Shown one piece after another: positions 36,246-44,579 of a stretch of DNA of 64,000 nt (position 1 is the stretch's first letter; each line of letters begins with the position of its first letter). The stretch spans positions 175,244 to 239,243 of the forward strand of contig NZ_VAHN01000005.1 of assembly GCF_005796205.1 (NCBI RefSeq), given 5' to 3'. The DNA comes from Pseudarthrobacter sp. NamE2 (GTDB taxonomy: Bacteria > Actinomycetota > Actinomycetes > Actinomycetales > Micrococcaceae). Under the pieces are notes generated by a model. That model did not search any database. It was not told where the DNA came from and saw nothing but the letters and a program-made list of their open reading frames with translations. Both the position numbers and the translations under genes were made by a program.

Positions 36246-37181
36246 TCAGCTGCCGTCGTACCAGTGAAGCACCCGCAGGGCCCGCATCGTATTCCACCGG
36301 CTTGGCTTACCGTCGCCGTACTCGAGGGCAAAATGCACCTTGCCCGGATGCGTGTTCTCCAGGAGCCAGGTGCCGTCGGACTGTTGCTTCGACCGGACCA
36401 CCTCCACGGCTTCAGCACTCCTCGGGTCAGGTTCGCCGCCGGTAGACCGGAAGTAGTCCATTGCACGGAGGACGTCGTAGAACCAGCGCGTGGGGTAGGA
36501 GAAGCGGAGCCACTCTTCACTCAGCAGTTCTCCCGTGGATTGCCGGCGCATGAGCCGGCGCTCCAGCAGGTACTCTTCCCCGCGCTGCCGGGCAGCCCGG
36601 GACTCCCGTGTTCCGGCGCCGTACCGCTCAAGCTCCAGCAGCCCTTCCAGGACGCAAATGGTGGTGTGGAACGAGGACCGGGTGGAGCCGCGGTCGGCCT
36701 CGCAGTTCCAGCCGCCGTCGTCCAGTTGATCCCCCAGCAGCCGCGCCGACACCTTGTCCACGTTCTGGCCGAAGTAGGCACCAAGTGCCGTGACCATGCC
36801 GTTGATGCAGGGCTCCGTTTCCCCCTCAAAGAATGGTTGGTTGCCTTCCTCCCAGCGGCTGTTGTCACGGACCAGGGCCACGGCCTGTTGGGCCTCGGGG
36901 CTATCTGGGAGCAGCCCGAAGTCCCGGAGCAACAACAGGCTGTAGGTGGTGGCTGTCCAAGGCTGGTTGACGGGATCGTCATCGACTGCCGGCCAGTAGG
37001 TGCCGCCGTCCCATAGCCCGTCTGCTCCTTGCAGGGCAAGCAGGCGGGCGCCCCAACCGGTGGTGGCTACCCGTTTCCGCTCCGTCAGAATCCTGTCAGC
37101 GGAGGCATCCGCGAGGTCGCGCAGGACCTGCCAGCGGATGGCGGGGTCTCCGTCGAGGAGCCAGCGGAGGACGTCCTGCAT
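36246..37181 (-). CDS. Squalene/terpenoid cyclase-fold protein
   Basis: Protein of 311 residues of alpha/alpha-toroid type. Repeats resemble QW motifs (LQGADGLWDGGTYWP; DQLDDGGWNCEADRG; SKQQSDGTWLLENTHPG). There is no DxDD acid motif and no signal peptide, so it may not be a true cyclase; related toroid proteins act as prenyltransferase-like or structural units. It is convergent with hipA (10 nt apart) and 8 nt downstream of the UDG-like gene on the same strand, with which it may form an operon. Confidence 0.65.
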   Translation of the reverse strand: MQDVLRWLLDGDPAIRWQVLRDLADASADRILTERKRVATTGWGARLLALQGADGLWDGGTYWPAVDDDPVNQPWTATTYSLLLLRDFGLLPDSPEAQQAVALVRDNSRWEEGNQPFFEGETEPCINGMVTALGAYFGQNVDKVSARLLGDQLDDGGWNCEADRGSTRSSFHTTICVLEGLLELERYGAGTRESRAARQRGEEYLLERRLMRRQSTGELLSEEWLRFSYPTRWFYDVLRAMDYFRSTGGEPDPRSAEAVEVVRSKQQSDGTWLLENTHPGKVHFALEYGDGKPSRWNTMRALRVLHWYDGS

Positions 37182-37189
37182 GTGGAGGG

Positions 37190-37807
37190 TCAGAGGTGCT
37201 GGATGCCGGCGCGCTGCATCGCGTCCTTGTACGTCTCCACGTTCTTGGCCAGGAGTTCCTCCTGCTTGGCCTCGGAAACGGCGAATGCCCGGCCGCCGAG
37301 GGCTGTGGCCTTGTAAATCTTGATGCCGTCGTTTTTCAGGGCCGAGTGGTAGGTCTTTTCGTAAAGGGTGAGGAAGGTGGAGGCATCCGTGCCGTGGGCG
37401 ATGATCGCTGAGACGCGCGAGTTGATTTTCATGAACTGCCGGAATGGCCGCAGGCCGTCGGTCTTTTCCTGCACGCTCAGTGCCGAGGGGCTACCAGGCT
37501 CGCGGACCCACGGGTACGCGTTCCACGGCATCACGTAGCGGGGATCGAGTTCGGCCAGTTCGTAGATCTGGGTGGCGCGCCGGGCAGCTTCATCGTCGTT
37601 GTAGTGGGAGCCGAAGCCGGACTCGGTGCCCTTGCCGGGGCTGCCCTGCAGGCTGATGATGCGGCACTCGTCCTCATCGTGCACGGGATCGATGTAAGGG
37701 ACGATTGATCCTGGCTTCCTTTCCATCAGTTCGTCGCAAAGTTGGGTTACCTTCGCGATGTTCGGTTCCTGTAGCAGGGCCTTTTTTTCGTCCCAATCAA
37801 TCGTCAC
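37190..37807 (-). CDS. Uracil-DNA-glycosylase-superfamily-like protein
   Basis: Protein of 205 residues. A glycine/proline loop ISLQGSPGKGTE, a VMPWNAYPW segment, a hydrophobic ...AIIAHGTDAS strand and a following YHSAL resemble the G-x-P-G, N-x-P-W and H-P-S-type motifs of UDG-superfamily proteins. A catalytic role is not certain because the loops differ. The N-terminus is MTIDWDEKKALL. It lies upstream of the cyclase-fold gene (8 nt). Confidence 0.55.
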   Translation of the reverse strand: MTIDWDEKKALLQEPNIAKVTQLCDELMERKPGSIVPYIDPVHDEDECRIISLQGSPGKGTESGFGSHYNDDEAARRATQIYELAELDPRYVMPWNAYPWVREPGSPSALSVQEKTDGLRPFRQFMKINSRVSAIIAHGTDASTFLTLYEKTYHSALKNDGIKIYKATALGGRAFAVSEAKQEELLAKNVETYKDAMQRAGIQHL

Positions 37808-37959
37808 GATGTCTCCCTTAGCGGCAAAGTCGTCCAGAATCAGGCGTCTTAAGCCACTCTACGCTTTCGGCCATGAGGGTGGGCAGGGAAAAGTTTCCCG
37901 CCCACGCCAGATTCACCCGGTCTGGGAGTCTCGCAGCGAGGCTGCGCCGAAAGACGCTG

Positions 37960-39447
37960 CTATACCGGAACGAGCGGCCTGAAGTGCGCCCGCTTCAGCA
38001 CCCTGGCGCGCTCCCGGTGAGCCCCGCGACGGCGGGCACGGGTATCCCGTGCAACTGCCGGCTCATCCGGCGGCAGAGTCGTACCAGGAAGCGGTGGTGC
38101 GGTGGATGTGTAGGTGTGGCCGGTTGGGGTCTTCAGCTGGACGGTGTGCCGGGTTTCGGGGATCGGGAGTGGTTTGGCTGACCAGCCTGGTGTTTCTTTG
38201 GTGTGGTTGCACGCTTCGCAAAGGCCCTGGCCGTTACCGGCACTGGTGAGCCCGTCTTTGCGCCAGGGGATGATGTGGTCGTTATGGCGGATGGGGGCGT
38301 CACAGTACGGGGTCCGGCAGACGTCGTCCCGGACCTGGACGAAGCGGCGGAGCCCGGGCGGAAAGAGCCGAACCTTCGAATCCATCGCGACAAGCTCACC
38401 GGTGCTCGGTGCGGTGTAAAGCCTTCGGACCCAAACAGCCTGCTCAGGTTTGACAGAGCCTTCGGCTGGAGCTTCCACTGCCGCTCCGCTGGCTGACGGC
38501 TGCTCTCTTGCTCCTGTGCGGTCTGATGCCCAGCCCTGGAGCGCTTTTCTTGCCCATTCGGCGGGGACGGTGCCGTAGCCGGTCAGGCGGGCCGGTTCGC
38601 TGTCGCCCTGCAGGAGGGTGCGGTCGGTCACGACGAGCTGGATGTCGATGCTGCTGACCCCGCCCTCAATGCCGGTGGCTCTTTCGACGAGGGTGTCGGC
38701 CATGATTTGGCCCTTGCCGCGCCCATCTCCCGCAGCCCGGAGCGTGTCGGCTTCCTTGGTCAGCGCCGCATAGACGGCCACGCCCTGGACGACGGGCAGC
38801 AGCGCGGTCACGCGCGCCATGGTGTCCGGCGCCGGTCGCAACGACACCGTCCGTTCGTTCACCGCGTGGCTGGCGCGCTTCGCCACCGACCGCGGATCCC
38901 TCCGGTACGCGGCTGCCTTGACGGCGGAGGTAATGGCCCGGTCACCGGCGCCGTCGAAGGTCCCGGTGTCGGCGGCGAGTTCCTCATCCACCGCGGCCCG
39001 GTCCTCCACCGACAAACACGCGGTTTCCTTCACTATCAGCGTGGTCCGCCACTCGTTCAGCTGCCCGGATCGGAAGGCGGCGTACGTGCGGGGCATCCCG
39101 GTGAGGGCCTTGGCCAGGCCCAGCAGCCTGCCGCCACGGGCCGGGGACTCCCGCCGCGCGAACGCAACCTGCGCCGCCACCCCGGCACCCTGCTCCCCGG
39201 CAGGGACACCCGCAGCAACCTGCTCCCGCCGCTGCTGCAGGTCAAAAGCCACAGCGACCTCGGCCTGCCGCGCGGACGCCAGCGTCTTCACATCCTCAAA
39301 CTGCCGCAACTGATCAACCATCCCCGGACCATCAGACGCGACAGGAACAGCAGCCAGAATCCTCAGCGCATCAGCAACAGTCGGGGCGGCAGCAGGCGGC
39401 GCATCGCGGTGCCCCGTATCCACTGCCGCTGCCCCTAACACCTTCAT
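37960..39447 (-). CDS. DUF222 / HNH endonuclease domain protein
   Basis: Protein of 495 residues. The N-terminal DUF222 region ([31 protein letters not shown]) is followed by a C-terminal HNH nuclease: [19 protein letters not shown] with zinc cysteines, and [14 protein letters not shown]. Actinobacterial genomes carry many copies of this 13E12-repeat-like family, possibly homing or selfish elements. No recombination element was seen next to it. Confidence 0.88.
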   Translation of the reverse strand: MKVLGAAAVDTGHRDAPPAAAPTVADALRILAAVPVASDGPGMVDQLRQFEDVKTLASARQAEVAVAFDLQQRREQVAAGVPAGEQGAGVAAQVAFARRESPARGGRLLGLAKALTGMPRTYAAFRSGQLNEWRTTLIVKETACLSVEDRAAVDEELAADTGTFDGAGDRAITSAVKAAAYRRDPRSVAKRASHAVNERTVSLRPAPDTMARVTALLPVVQGVAVYAALTKEADTLRAAGDGRGKGQIMADTLVERATGIEGGVSSIDIQLVVTDRTLLQGDSEPARLTGYGTVPAEWARKALQGWASDRTGAREQPSASGAAVEAPAEGSVKPEQAVWVRRLYTAPSTGELVAMDSKVRLFPPGLRRFVQVRDDVCRTPYCDAPIRHNDHIIPWRKDGLTSAGNGQGLCEACNHTKETPGWSAKPLPIPETRHTVQLKTPTGHTYTSTAPPLPGTTLPPDEPAVARDTRARRRGAHRERARVLKRAHFRPLVPV

Positions 39448-39527
39448 ACACAGAGTCTTCCAGCAGGGTGTGACAAAACTGACCAGCCAAGAGCGCTACG
39501 TGGAAAACTCCCGGACACGGTATTGAC

Positions 39528-39911
39528 TCAGCCCTGCCCGCGCAGGCGCTCCATCTCGCGGCGGTCCTTCTTGGTGGGCCGGCCGGCGCCCCTGTCCCGC
39601 TGGGGCAGCCCGAGAGCCGGCGCGAGCGGCCGCGGCGGCGTGTGGTCCGTGAAACAGTGCGACGCGGCTTCCGCACCGACGCGCTTGGCGATAAGCCGCC
39701 TCACCTCGAGGATCCGCTCGTAGCCCGGCATCCGAACCGTCACGGTATCTCCCGCCACCAACGTGGCAGAGGCCTTGGACGGGCTGCCGTTCAGCCGAAC
39801 ATGGCCGGCACGGCAAGCGGCGGTCGCGGCGGAGCGCGTTTTGTAGGCACGGATAGCCCACAACCAGGCGTCGATGCGGACGCTCGCTGGGGCGGAAGGA
39901 AGACTGGTCAT
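39528..39911 (-). CDS. S4 domain RNA-binding protein (Hsp15/RqcP-like)
   Basis: Protein of 127 residues. The S4 fold is residues ~10-75 (VRIDAWLWAIRAYKTRSAAT, GHVRLNGSPSKASATL, VAGDTVTVRM), and the C-terminus is a basic tail (GRPTKKDRREMERLRG). Hsp15 and relatives bind 50S subunits with stalled peptidyl-tRNA. The ATG at 39911 is 11 nt from a TATACT box. The open frame beyond it is non-homologous. Confidence 0.88.
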   Translation of the reverse strand: MTSLPSAPASVRIDAWLWAIRAYKTRSAATAACRAGHVRLNGSPSKASATLVAGDTVTVRMPGYERILEVRRLIAKRVGAEAASHCFTDHTPPRPLAPALGLPQRDRGAGRPTKKDRREMERLRGQG

Positions 39912-39946
39912 GGCTGGCACCGAGTATAGTCCCGGCCACGCCGGAG

Positions 39947-41092
39947 TCAGGCGCCGGTTCCCTCCACCGTGACGTTGATCCGCTGCACCATGTTGTTGCC
40001 CATTCCCTGGTAGTTCCAGTTCTGCTCCAGGGGCTGGGTGGCGCCGGTCGCGTCCGTGGCGCGGCAGGACAGGACGTGCTCGCCAGGCTCGGCGATCCAC
40101 GGCAACGTCCATTTCCGCCAGGCGAATCCGCCGGCCGGCTTCTCCAGTTGTGCAGGTACCCAGGTGTCGTCGATGCCCACCTCCACGCCCGTCACCGCGC
40201 CCTTGCCGGACCAGGCCCGGCCCTGCAGCAGCACCGGACCCGGGTTGAGGATCCTCCTGCGGGTGAAAAAGTCGGGGACGCCCGGCGGGACCATCAGCGA
40301 ACGTACCCTGATCCGCGACACCGGGGTGCCGGCGTCGTCAGCGGACTCCTGGTAGCGGTAGGCGACCTTCTGCTGATACCCGGCAAACGGGGCGGTAACC
40401 ACCTCGATCGACTCGAGCCACTTCACGCTCGCCATGCCGTACCAGCCGGGGACCACCAGGCGCAGGGGATAACCGTGCTGGGGCGGCAGTTCGGTGCCGT
40501 CCATTTTGTAGGCGAGTACGACGTCGGCGCGCAGGGCTTCGCGGATCGGCAGGCTCCGCGCGTAACGGTGGGGGACGCCGCCCTGGACTCCGGCGTCGGC
40601 ACCGGTGAACACCACCTCCACGGCGTTCTGCAGCACACCCGCTTTCCCCAGGAGGTAGGCCAGGGGGACGCCGGTCCAGTGCGCGGTGCCTACCCCTTCC
40701 TGGACCCACGGCTGGCTCATCGGCCGGGGCGAGAGGAGGGACCGGCCGTTCCCGGCGCACTCAAGGGTAACCGGAACCGTGATGGCGGGATCCCTGCGCA
40801 GGGCCGCCATGCTCAATTCCAGGGCCCGTTCCACAGCGCCGTTGATCCTGAGGTGCCAGGAGGAGACCTCGATATCCGGGATGTCGAAGTGCGTCAGGAC
40901 ATAGTGCAGGCCCGGGGGAGTGATGTCCCGGCGCAGCGCCTCCAGCGGCATGGAGTGGTTGCGGGCGGAAAGCTGCAGTTCCTCCCTGGTGAGGGGACCG
41001 GTGGTGGGGCCTGCTGTGGGCGGTGCCTGTTCCGGCGCCTGCGGTTGTGCTGCCTCGGGACGGGCATGTGGGTTGCTGAAGATCTCCGTCAT
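39947..41092 (-). CDS. Sulfite oxidase-like molybdopterin oxidoreductase
   Basis: Protein of 381 residues. Residues ~45-250 form the molybdopterin domain with the molybdenum-ligand Cys112 in LECAGNGR and the substrate region GVPHRYARSLP; residues ~260-375 form the C-terminal dimerisation domain. No clear signal peptide or Tat motif is present, so it is likely cytoplasmic, unlike many sulfite oxidases. The ATG at 41092 gives MTEIFSNPHARPE. A sulfite or other S/N-oxide substrate cannot be distinguished. Confidence 0.88.
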   Translation of the reverse strand: MTEIFSNPHARPEAAQPQAPEQAPPTAGPTTGPLTREELQLSARNHSMPLEALRRDITPPGLHYVLTHFDIPDIEVSSWHLRINGAVERALELSMAALRRDPAITVPVTLECAGNGRSLLSPRPMSQPWVQEGVGTAHWTGVPLAYLLGKAGVLQNAVEVVFTGADAGVQGGVPHRYARSLPIREALRADVVLAYKMDGTELPPQHGYPLRLVVPGWYGMASVKWLESIEVVTAPFAGYQQKVAYRYQESADDAGTPVSRIRVRSLMVPPGVPDFFTRRRILNPGPVLLQGRAWSGKGAVTGVEVGIDDTWVPAQLEKPAGGFAWRKWTLPWIAEPGEHVLSCRATDATGATQPLEQNWNYQGMGNNMVQRINVTVEGTGA

Positions 41093-41284
41093 GGTGCTGT
41101 CATCCTGGGTGGGCTGGAGGAGCTTGTGCTCTCTGGTTTACGCCCGCAGCGTCGGCCCGTCAACGCCCCGCAGCCCGGAAGTTTCTATCCGGATACGCAG
41201 GCCCGGAGGCACCGGAACCCTGCATATCCGGACACAAACTTGAAGAAGGCTAGAGGACCGGGCCGGCCAGGAATTCCGCCACGG

Positions 41285-42289
41285 TTAAGCTTCCCGCTTG
41301 GCCGGAGATTTGGTCTGGGCCGGGTCGCGCTCCGCAAGGGCACCGATGGCGTCGTCGATCTTCTTCATGACCTCCGGCTCCAGTTTCACCCCGGCAGCGG
41401 CCGCGCTGTCCGCGAGCTGCTCCGGACGCGACGCACCCACGATGGCGGAGGCCACGTTCGGGTTCTGCAACACCCAGGCCACGGCCAGCTGCGGCATGGT
41501 CAGGCCGGCTTCGTCGGCGATCGGCTTCAGCTCCTGCACGCCGGCCAGGACGTCGTCGCGCATCCAGCGTTCGATCATTTTGGCGCCGCCCTTGTCGTCC
41601 GTGGCCCGGCTGCCCTCCGGGGCAGGCTGGCCGGGAAGGTACTTGCCGCTGAGGACGCCTTGGGCCATGGGGGACCAAACGATCTGGGACAGACCCAGCT
41701 CCTCCGACGCCGGCACCACCTCGGCCTCGATCACCCGCCACAGCATGGAGTACTGGGGCTGGTTGGAGATGAGCTGGAAGCCAAGTTCCTTGGACAGTGC
41801 ATGGCCTGCGCGGATCTGCTCAGCAGTCCACTCGCTCACGCCGATGTACAGCGCCTTGCCCTGCCGGACAATGTCCGCGAACGCCTGCATGGTTTCTTCG
41901 AGCGGCGTTTCGTAGTCGTAGCGGTGCGCCTGGTAAAGGTCGATGTAGTCGGTCTGCAGCCGGCGCAGCGAACCGTTGACGGAATCCATGATGTGCTTGC
42001 GGGACAGGCCGAGGTCGTTCTTACCCTTGAACCCGGTGGGTCCGTAGACCTTGGTGAAGATTTCCAGGGATTCGCGGCGCTCGCCCTTCAGGGCTTCGCC
42101 CAGGACCGTTTCCGCTGCTGTGTTCGCGTAGACGTCCGCCGTGTCAAAGGTGCTGATGCCTGCATCGAGTGCGGCCCGCACGCACTGGGTGGCGACGTCG
42201 TTTTCCACTTGGGAGCCGTGCGTGAGCCAGTTGCCGAAGGTGATTTCCGAGACTTTGAAACCGCTGTTTCCGAGGTATCTGAATTCCAT
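41285..42289 (-). CDS. Aldo/keto reductase
   Basis: NADPH-dependent reductase of 334 residues with the AKR TIM barrel: substrate/catalytic Asp-Tyr-Lys-His set represented by FDTADVYAN (Asp/Tyr), IFTKVYGPTG (Lys) and DLYQAHRYDYE (His), and the cofactor-binding AIVGASRPEQL. It belongs to the Kv-beta-like subgroup. ATG 42289 gives MEFRYLGNSGFKVSEI; a GTG at 42298 three codons upstream is possible but has no better ribosome site. Confidence 0.9.
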   Translation of the reverse strand: MEFRYLGNSGFKVSEITFGNWLTHGSQVENDVATQCVRAALDAGISTFDTADVYANTAAETVLGEALKGERRESLEIFTKVYGPTGFKGKNDLGLSRKHIMDSVNGSLRRLQTDYIDLYQAHRYDYETPLEETMQAFADIVRQGKALYIGVSEWTAEQIRAGHALSKELGFQLISNQPQYSMLWRVIEAEVVPASEELGLSQIVWSPMAQGVLSGKYLPGQPAPEGSRATDDKGGAKMIERWMRDDVLAGVQELKPIADEAGLTMPQLAVAWVLQNPNVASAIVGASRPEQLADSAAAAGVKLEPEVMKKIDDAIGALAERDPAQTKSPAKREA

Positions 42290-42316
42290 GCGTTTCACGC
42301 TAGCCCAGATGGTTGC

Positions 42317-43093
42317 TCAGGGTAAGGGGTTTTTCCCGTCCCCTGTGACACCGTTGGTCCCGGCTTCCTTGAGTACCTGCTGCGGACCGGTCAGGGAAAC
42401 GAGTGATCCCGTATCCAGCGGCACCAGTGTTGGCGGATGCGGCGGCGGTTGCTTGAAGGACCGCGGCACCTCATGCAGCGGGCGGTGGTTATGCAGGCTG
42501 GACTCCACCAGGGGCGCCACCTCTGCCACTTTCTCGGCGGGAACCTTCGGATCCGGCAGGTCCCGGACGGACAGCTTGATCTCGGGTGCCGCCGCCCGTG
42601 CCCTGGCCATGGCCCGGGCATCCGCCTCGGCCACCGCCGCGGCCCAGTCTTCCGCCAGCACCGGCGGCTCACGGCGTGCGGCCGTGAGCGCGGGGTGATG
42701 TTCGACGGCGGTGCGAAGCGATGACTTCAGGTGGTTAGGCTTCAGGGCAGCACGCCAGTCACGCGGCTGGCGCCCGATGTTGTCCCCGGCCGCGGTTTTG
42801 CCAGAGAGCCGCGCGAGCAGGCCGGGACGGGGGGTGCCCGAAGCCGCGGCAGCGCCGCCGTCGGACGCGTCCCTGTCCTGCAGGCGTGTCCCGTACAGCT
42901 TGACCAGGGGAAGGGACTCCTTCCCGGAGCGCCCGCCGAACAGGCCCATGATGACGACGGCGGCCAGCCGGCCGACGCCCGCCAGCACCAGGGTGATGAC
43001 CCCCAGCAGGAAGAGGACGAAGAACATCAGGAACGCTATGCCCACGGTGCCGAGGAAGGTCAGGTTGAGGATGAGCGTATCTGGGTTTTCCAC
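42317..43093 (-). CDS. Uncharacterised membrane-anchored protein
   Basis: Protein of 258 residues. The N-terminus has one long or two close membrane segments (LTFLGTVGIAFLMFFVLFLL, LVLAGVGRLAAVVIMGLFGG), then a basic, proline-rich hydrophilic domain inside (~70-258) with no recognised domain. GTG 43093 has GGAG 8 nt upstream and begins VENPDTLILNLTF. Its membrane part resembles that of the small gene at 46639. Confidence 0.65.
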   Translation of the reverse strand: MENPDTLILNLTFLGTVGIAFLMFFVLFLLGVITLVLAGVGRLAAVVIMGLFGGRSGKESLPLVKLYGTRLQDRDASDGGAAAASGTPRPGLLARLSGKTAAGDNIGRQPRDWRAALKPNHLKSSLRTAVEHHPALTAARREPPVLAEDWAAAVAEADARAMARARAAAPEIKLSVRDLPDPKVPAEKVAEVAPLVESSLHNHRPLHEVPRSFKQPPPHPPTLVPLDTGSLVSLTGPQQVLKEAGTNGVTGDGKNPLP

Positions 43094-43255
43094 GTCATCT
43101 CTCCTCTCTGCCGTCAGCGCGGCCCGCGCCTTCGCCCGTCTGCCCGGCCACAACTCCTTCTCCACCATACGGATTTTTGATGTGCCTTGCCGCCGGCTGC
43201 GGCGGTGGGTCGGGGGTTGTAGCAAAGCTGTTACCGGATATGGCAGCATCCGGGT

Positions 43256-43654
43256 ATGACAAAACTCGCGGGGCAGGACAACTGCCCCTGCCTTTCGGGA
43301 GATCAGTACGGGGAGTGCTGCGGAAGGTTCCATGCCGGGACGGCGGAGGCCGCCACGGCGGAACAACTGATGCGGTCCCGCTACAGTGCATTCGCGCAGT
43401 CGGACGCCGGCTACCTGCTGCGCACCTGGCATCCGGACAGGGCACCGGCAACGCTGGAATCCGATCCCGGGATGGTGTGGCACCGCCTCGACATCCTGTC
43501 CACCAGCGGTGGCGGCCCCTTCGATAACGCCGGAACGGTGGAGTTCAAGGCGTACTACCGGCATGGCGGAAAGCGGGGAATCCTGCACGAGGTGAGCAGG
43601 TTCGTGCGGGAAAACGGCCGCTGGTACTACGTGGACGGTGATGTCCTGGCCTGA
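43256..43654 (+). CDS. YchJ family protein (UPF0225)
   Basis: Protein of 132 residues with an N-terminal SEC-C zinc-binding motif (CPCLSGDQYGECCGRFH) and an NTF2-like fold beginning EQLMRSRYSAFAQSDAGYLL. Family proteins are soluble and of unknown function. It is divergent from the membrane protein at 42317. Confidence 0.88.
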   Translation: MTKLAGQDNCPCLSGDQYGECCGRFHAGTAEAATAEQLMRSRYSAFAQSDAGYLLRTWHPDRAPATLESDPGMVWHRLDILSTSGGGPFDNAGTVEFKAYYRHGGKRGILHEVSRFVRENGRWYYVDGDVLA

Positions 43655-43695
43655 GGGCAGGACCGGTAGCGAAGAAGCACTGCTCCGCCACCGGC

Positions 43696-44526
43696 TTACT
43701 CGTCGTCGTAGTCGCTGTCCGGCGTGAATCCGGCGCGGTCCACTTTCCGGTGGAACCTCATGCCGGCCAGGCCGCCCAGCACCGCACCCGCAAGGGCAAC
43801 CGCGGCAACAACAATGGCGGCGACGATGCTGGTGGTGGTGAGCTGGCCCTCGTTAATAGGGATCCGCGGGAAGCTGTTCAGGTTGGCGAGCACGTTGAAC
43901 TGCTGTCCGAACAACAGGCCCAGGATGGAGACGAGGATCGCCACGATCAGCGCCCAGGCCCACACCATCAGGCCCTGTTTGGCGCCGTTGAAACGTGCCA
44001 TGCGCCCGGCCACGTAGCCGCCGCAGTAATAGGACACGAAGAGGATTACCAGCAGGAGAATGATGCCCACCAGTCCAACCGTGCCCTGGTTCTGCGCCGC
44101 CTGGTTCATGGCTTCGTTGACGTCCGTGTTGCTGGCAAGGCCAACAGCGGTTCCGGCGGCGGCCACCAGGGCCGTCAGCAGCACTGCCATGCCGGTGGCG
44201 GTAAGCCAGCCAAAGAAGGCCGAGCCAACCTTGATGCCGCCGAACTGTTCCTTTTCACGCGCGACGGCGGTTGGCCGGTCCGTGAGGTTGGGATCGACGG
44301 CGGGTGTAGCGGTTGTGGGGGTGTAGTCCCGTTCCGCGTAGGTTGCAGGCTGCTCCGAATAGGTGGAGTCCGGCCCGGCGTCCCTTGCCGGCACCTGGTC
44401 GAAGGAGCGTGTGCTCTGGCTGTCCCCGTCGGCAGCGCGGGAGCTTCCACTCGTGTTGTCGTCCCCCCGGGCATGCCGCGGAGGCAGGTTCTCTGGTTCC
44501 GTTGAGCTGCTCATGGCTCCACTCAA
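43696..44526 (-). CDS. Uncharacterised membrane protein
   Basis: Protein of 276 residues: a long hydrophilic, Ser/Thr/Pro-rich N-terminus (~1-95), then about four membrane segments (GWLTATGMAVLLTALVAAAG; VGIILLLVILFVSYYCGG; IVAILVSILGLLFG; IVAAIVVAAVALAGAVLGG). A TTG at 44526 has GGAGG 7 nt upstream; the ATG at 44514, four codons in, has only a poorly spaced GGAG. The upstream palindrome at 44545-44562 may regulate it. Function unknown. Confidence 0.65.
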   Translation of the reverse strand: MSGAMSSSTEPENLPPRHARGDDNTSGSSRAADGDSQSTRSFDQVPARDAGPDSTYSEQPATYAERDYTPTTATPAVDPNLTDRPTAVAREKEQFGGIKVGSAFFGWLTATGMAVLLTALVAAAGTAVGLASNTDVNEAMNQAAQNQGTVGLVGIILLLVILFVSYYCGGYVAGRMARFNGAKQGLMVWAWALIVAILVSILGLLFGQQFNVLANLNSFPRIPINEGQLTTTSIVAAIVVAAVALAGAVLGGLAGMRFHRKVDRAGFTPDSDYDDE

Positions 44527-44544
44527 CCATTCACCTCCAGTTGA

Positions 44545-44562
44545 TAGCAAGCGTGCTTACTA
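44545..44562. promoter_or_regulatory. Palindrome TAGCAAGC-GT-GCTTACTA
   Basis: An 8-bp inverted repeat with one mismatch lies about 20 nt before the membrane protein start and shares GTGCTTAC(C/T)A(C/T)TTT with the element at 11203-11222. Confidence 0.45.
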
Positions 44563-44579
44563 TTTTGTGACCTGCGCAT

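Noticed and set aside
37960..39447. Mobile intron or insertion sequence around the HNH gene
   Set aside because: No terminal repeats, transposase or target duplication seen; the DUF222-HNH family is usually chromosomal.
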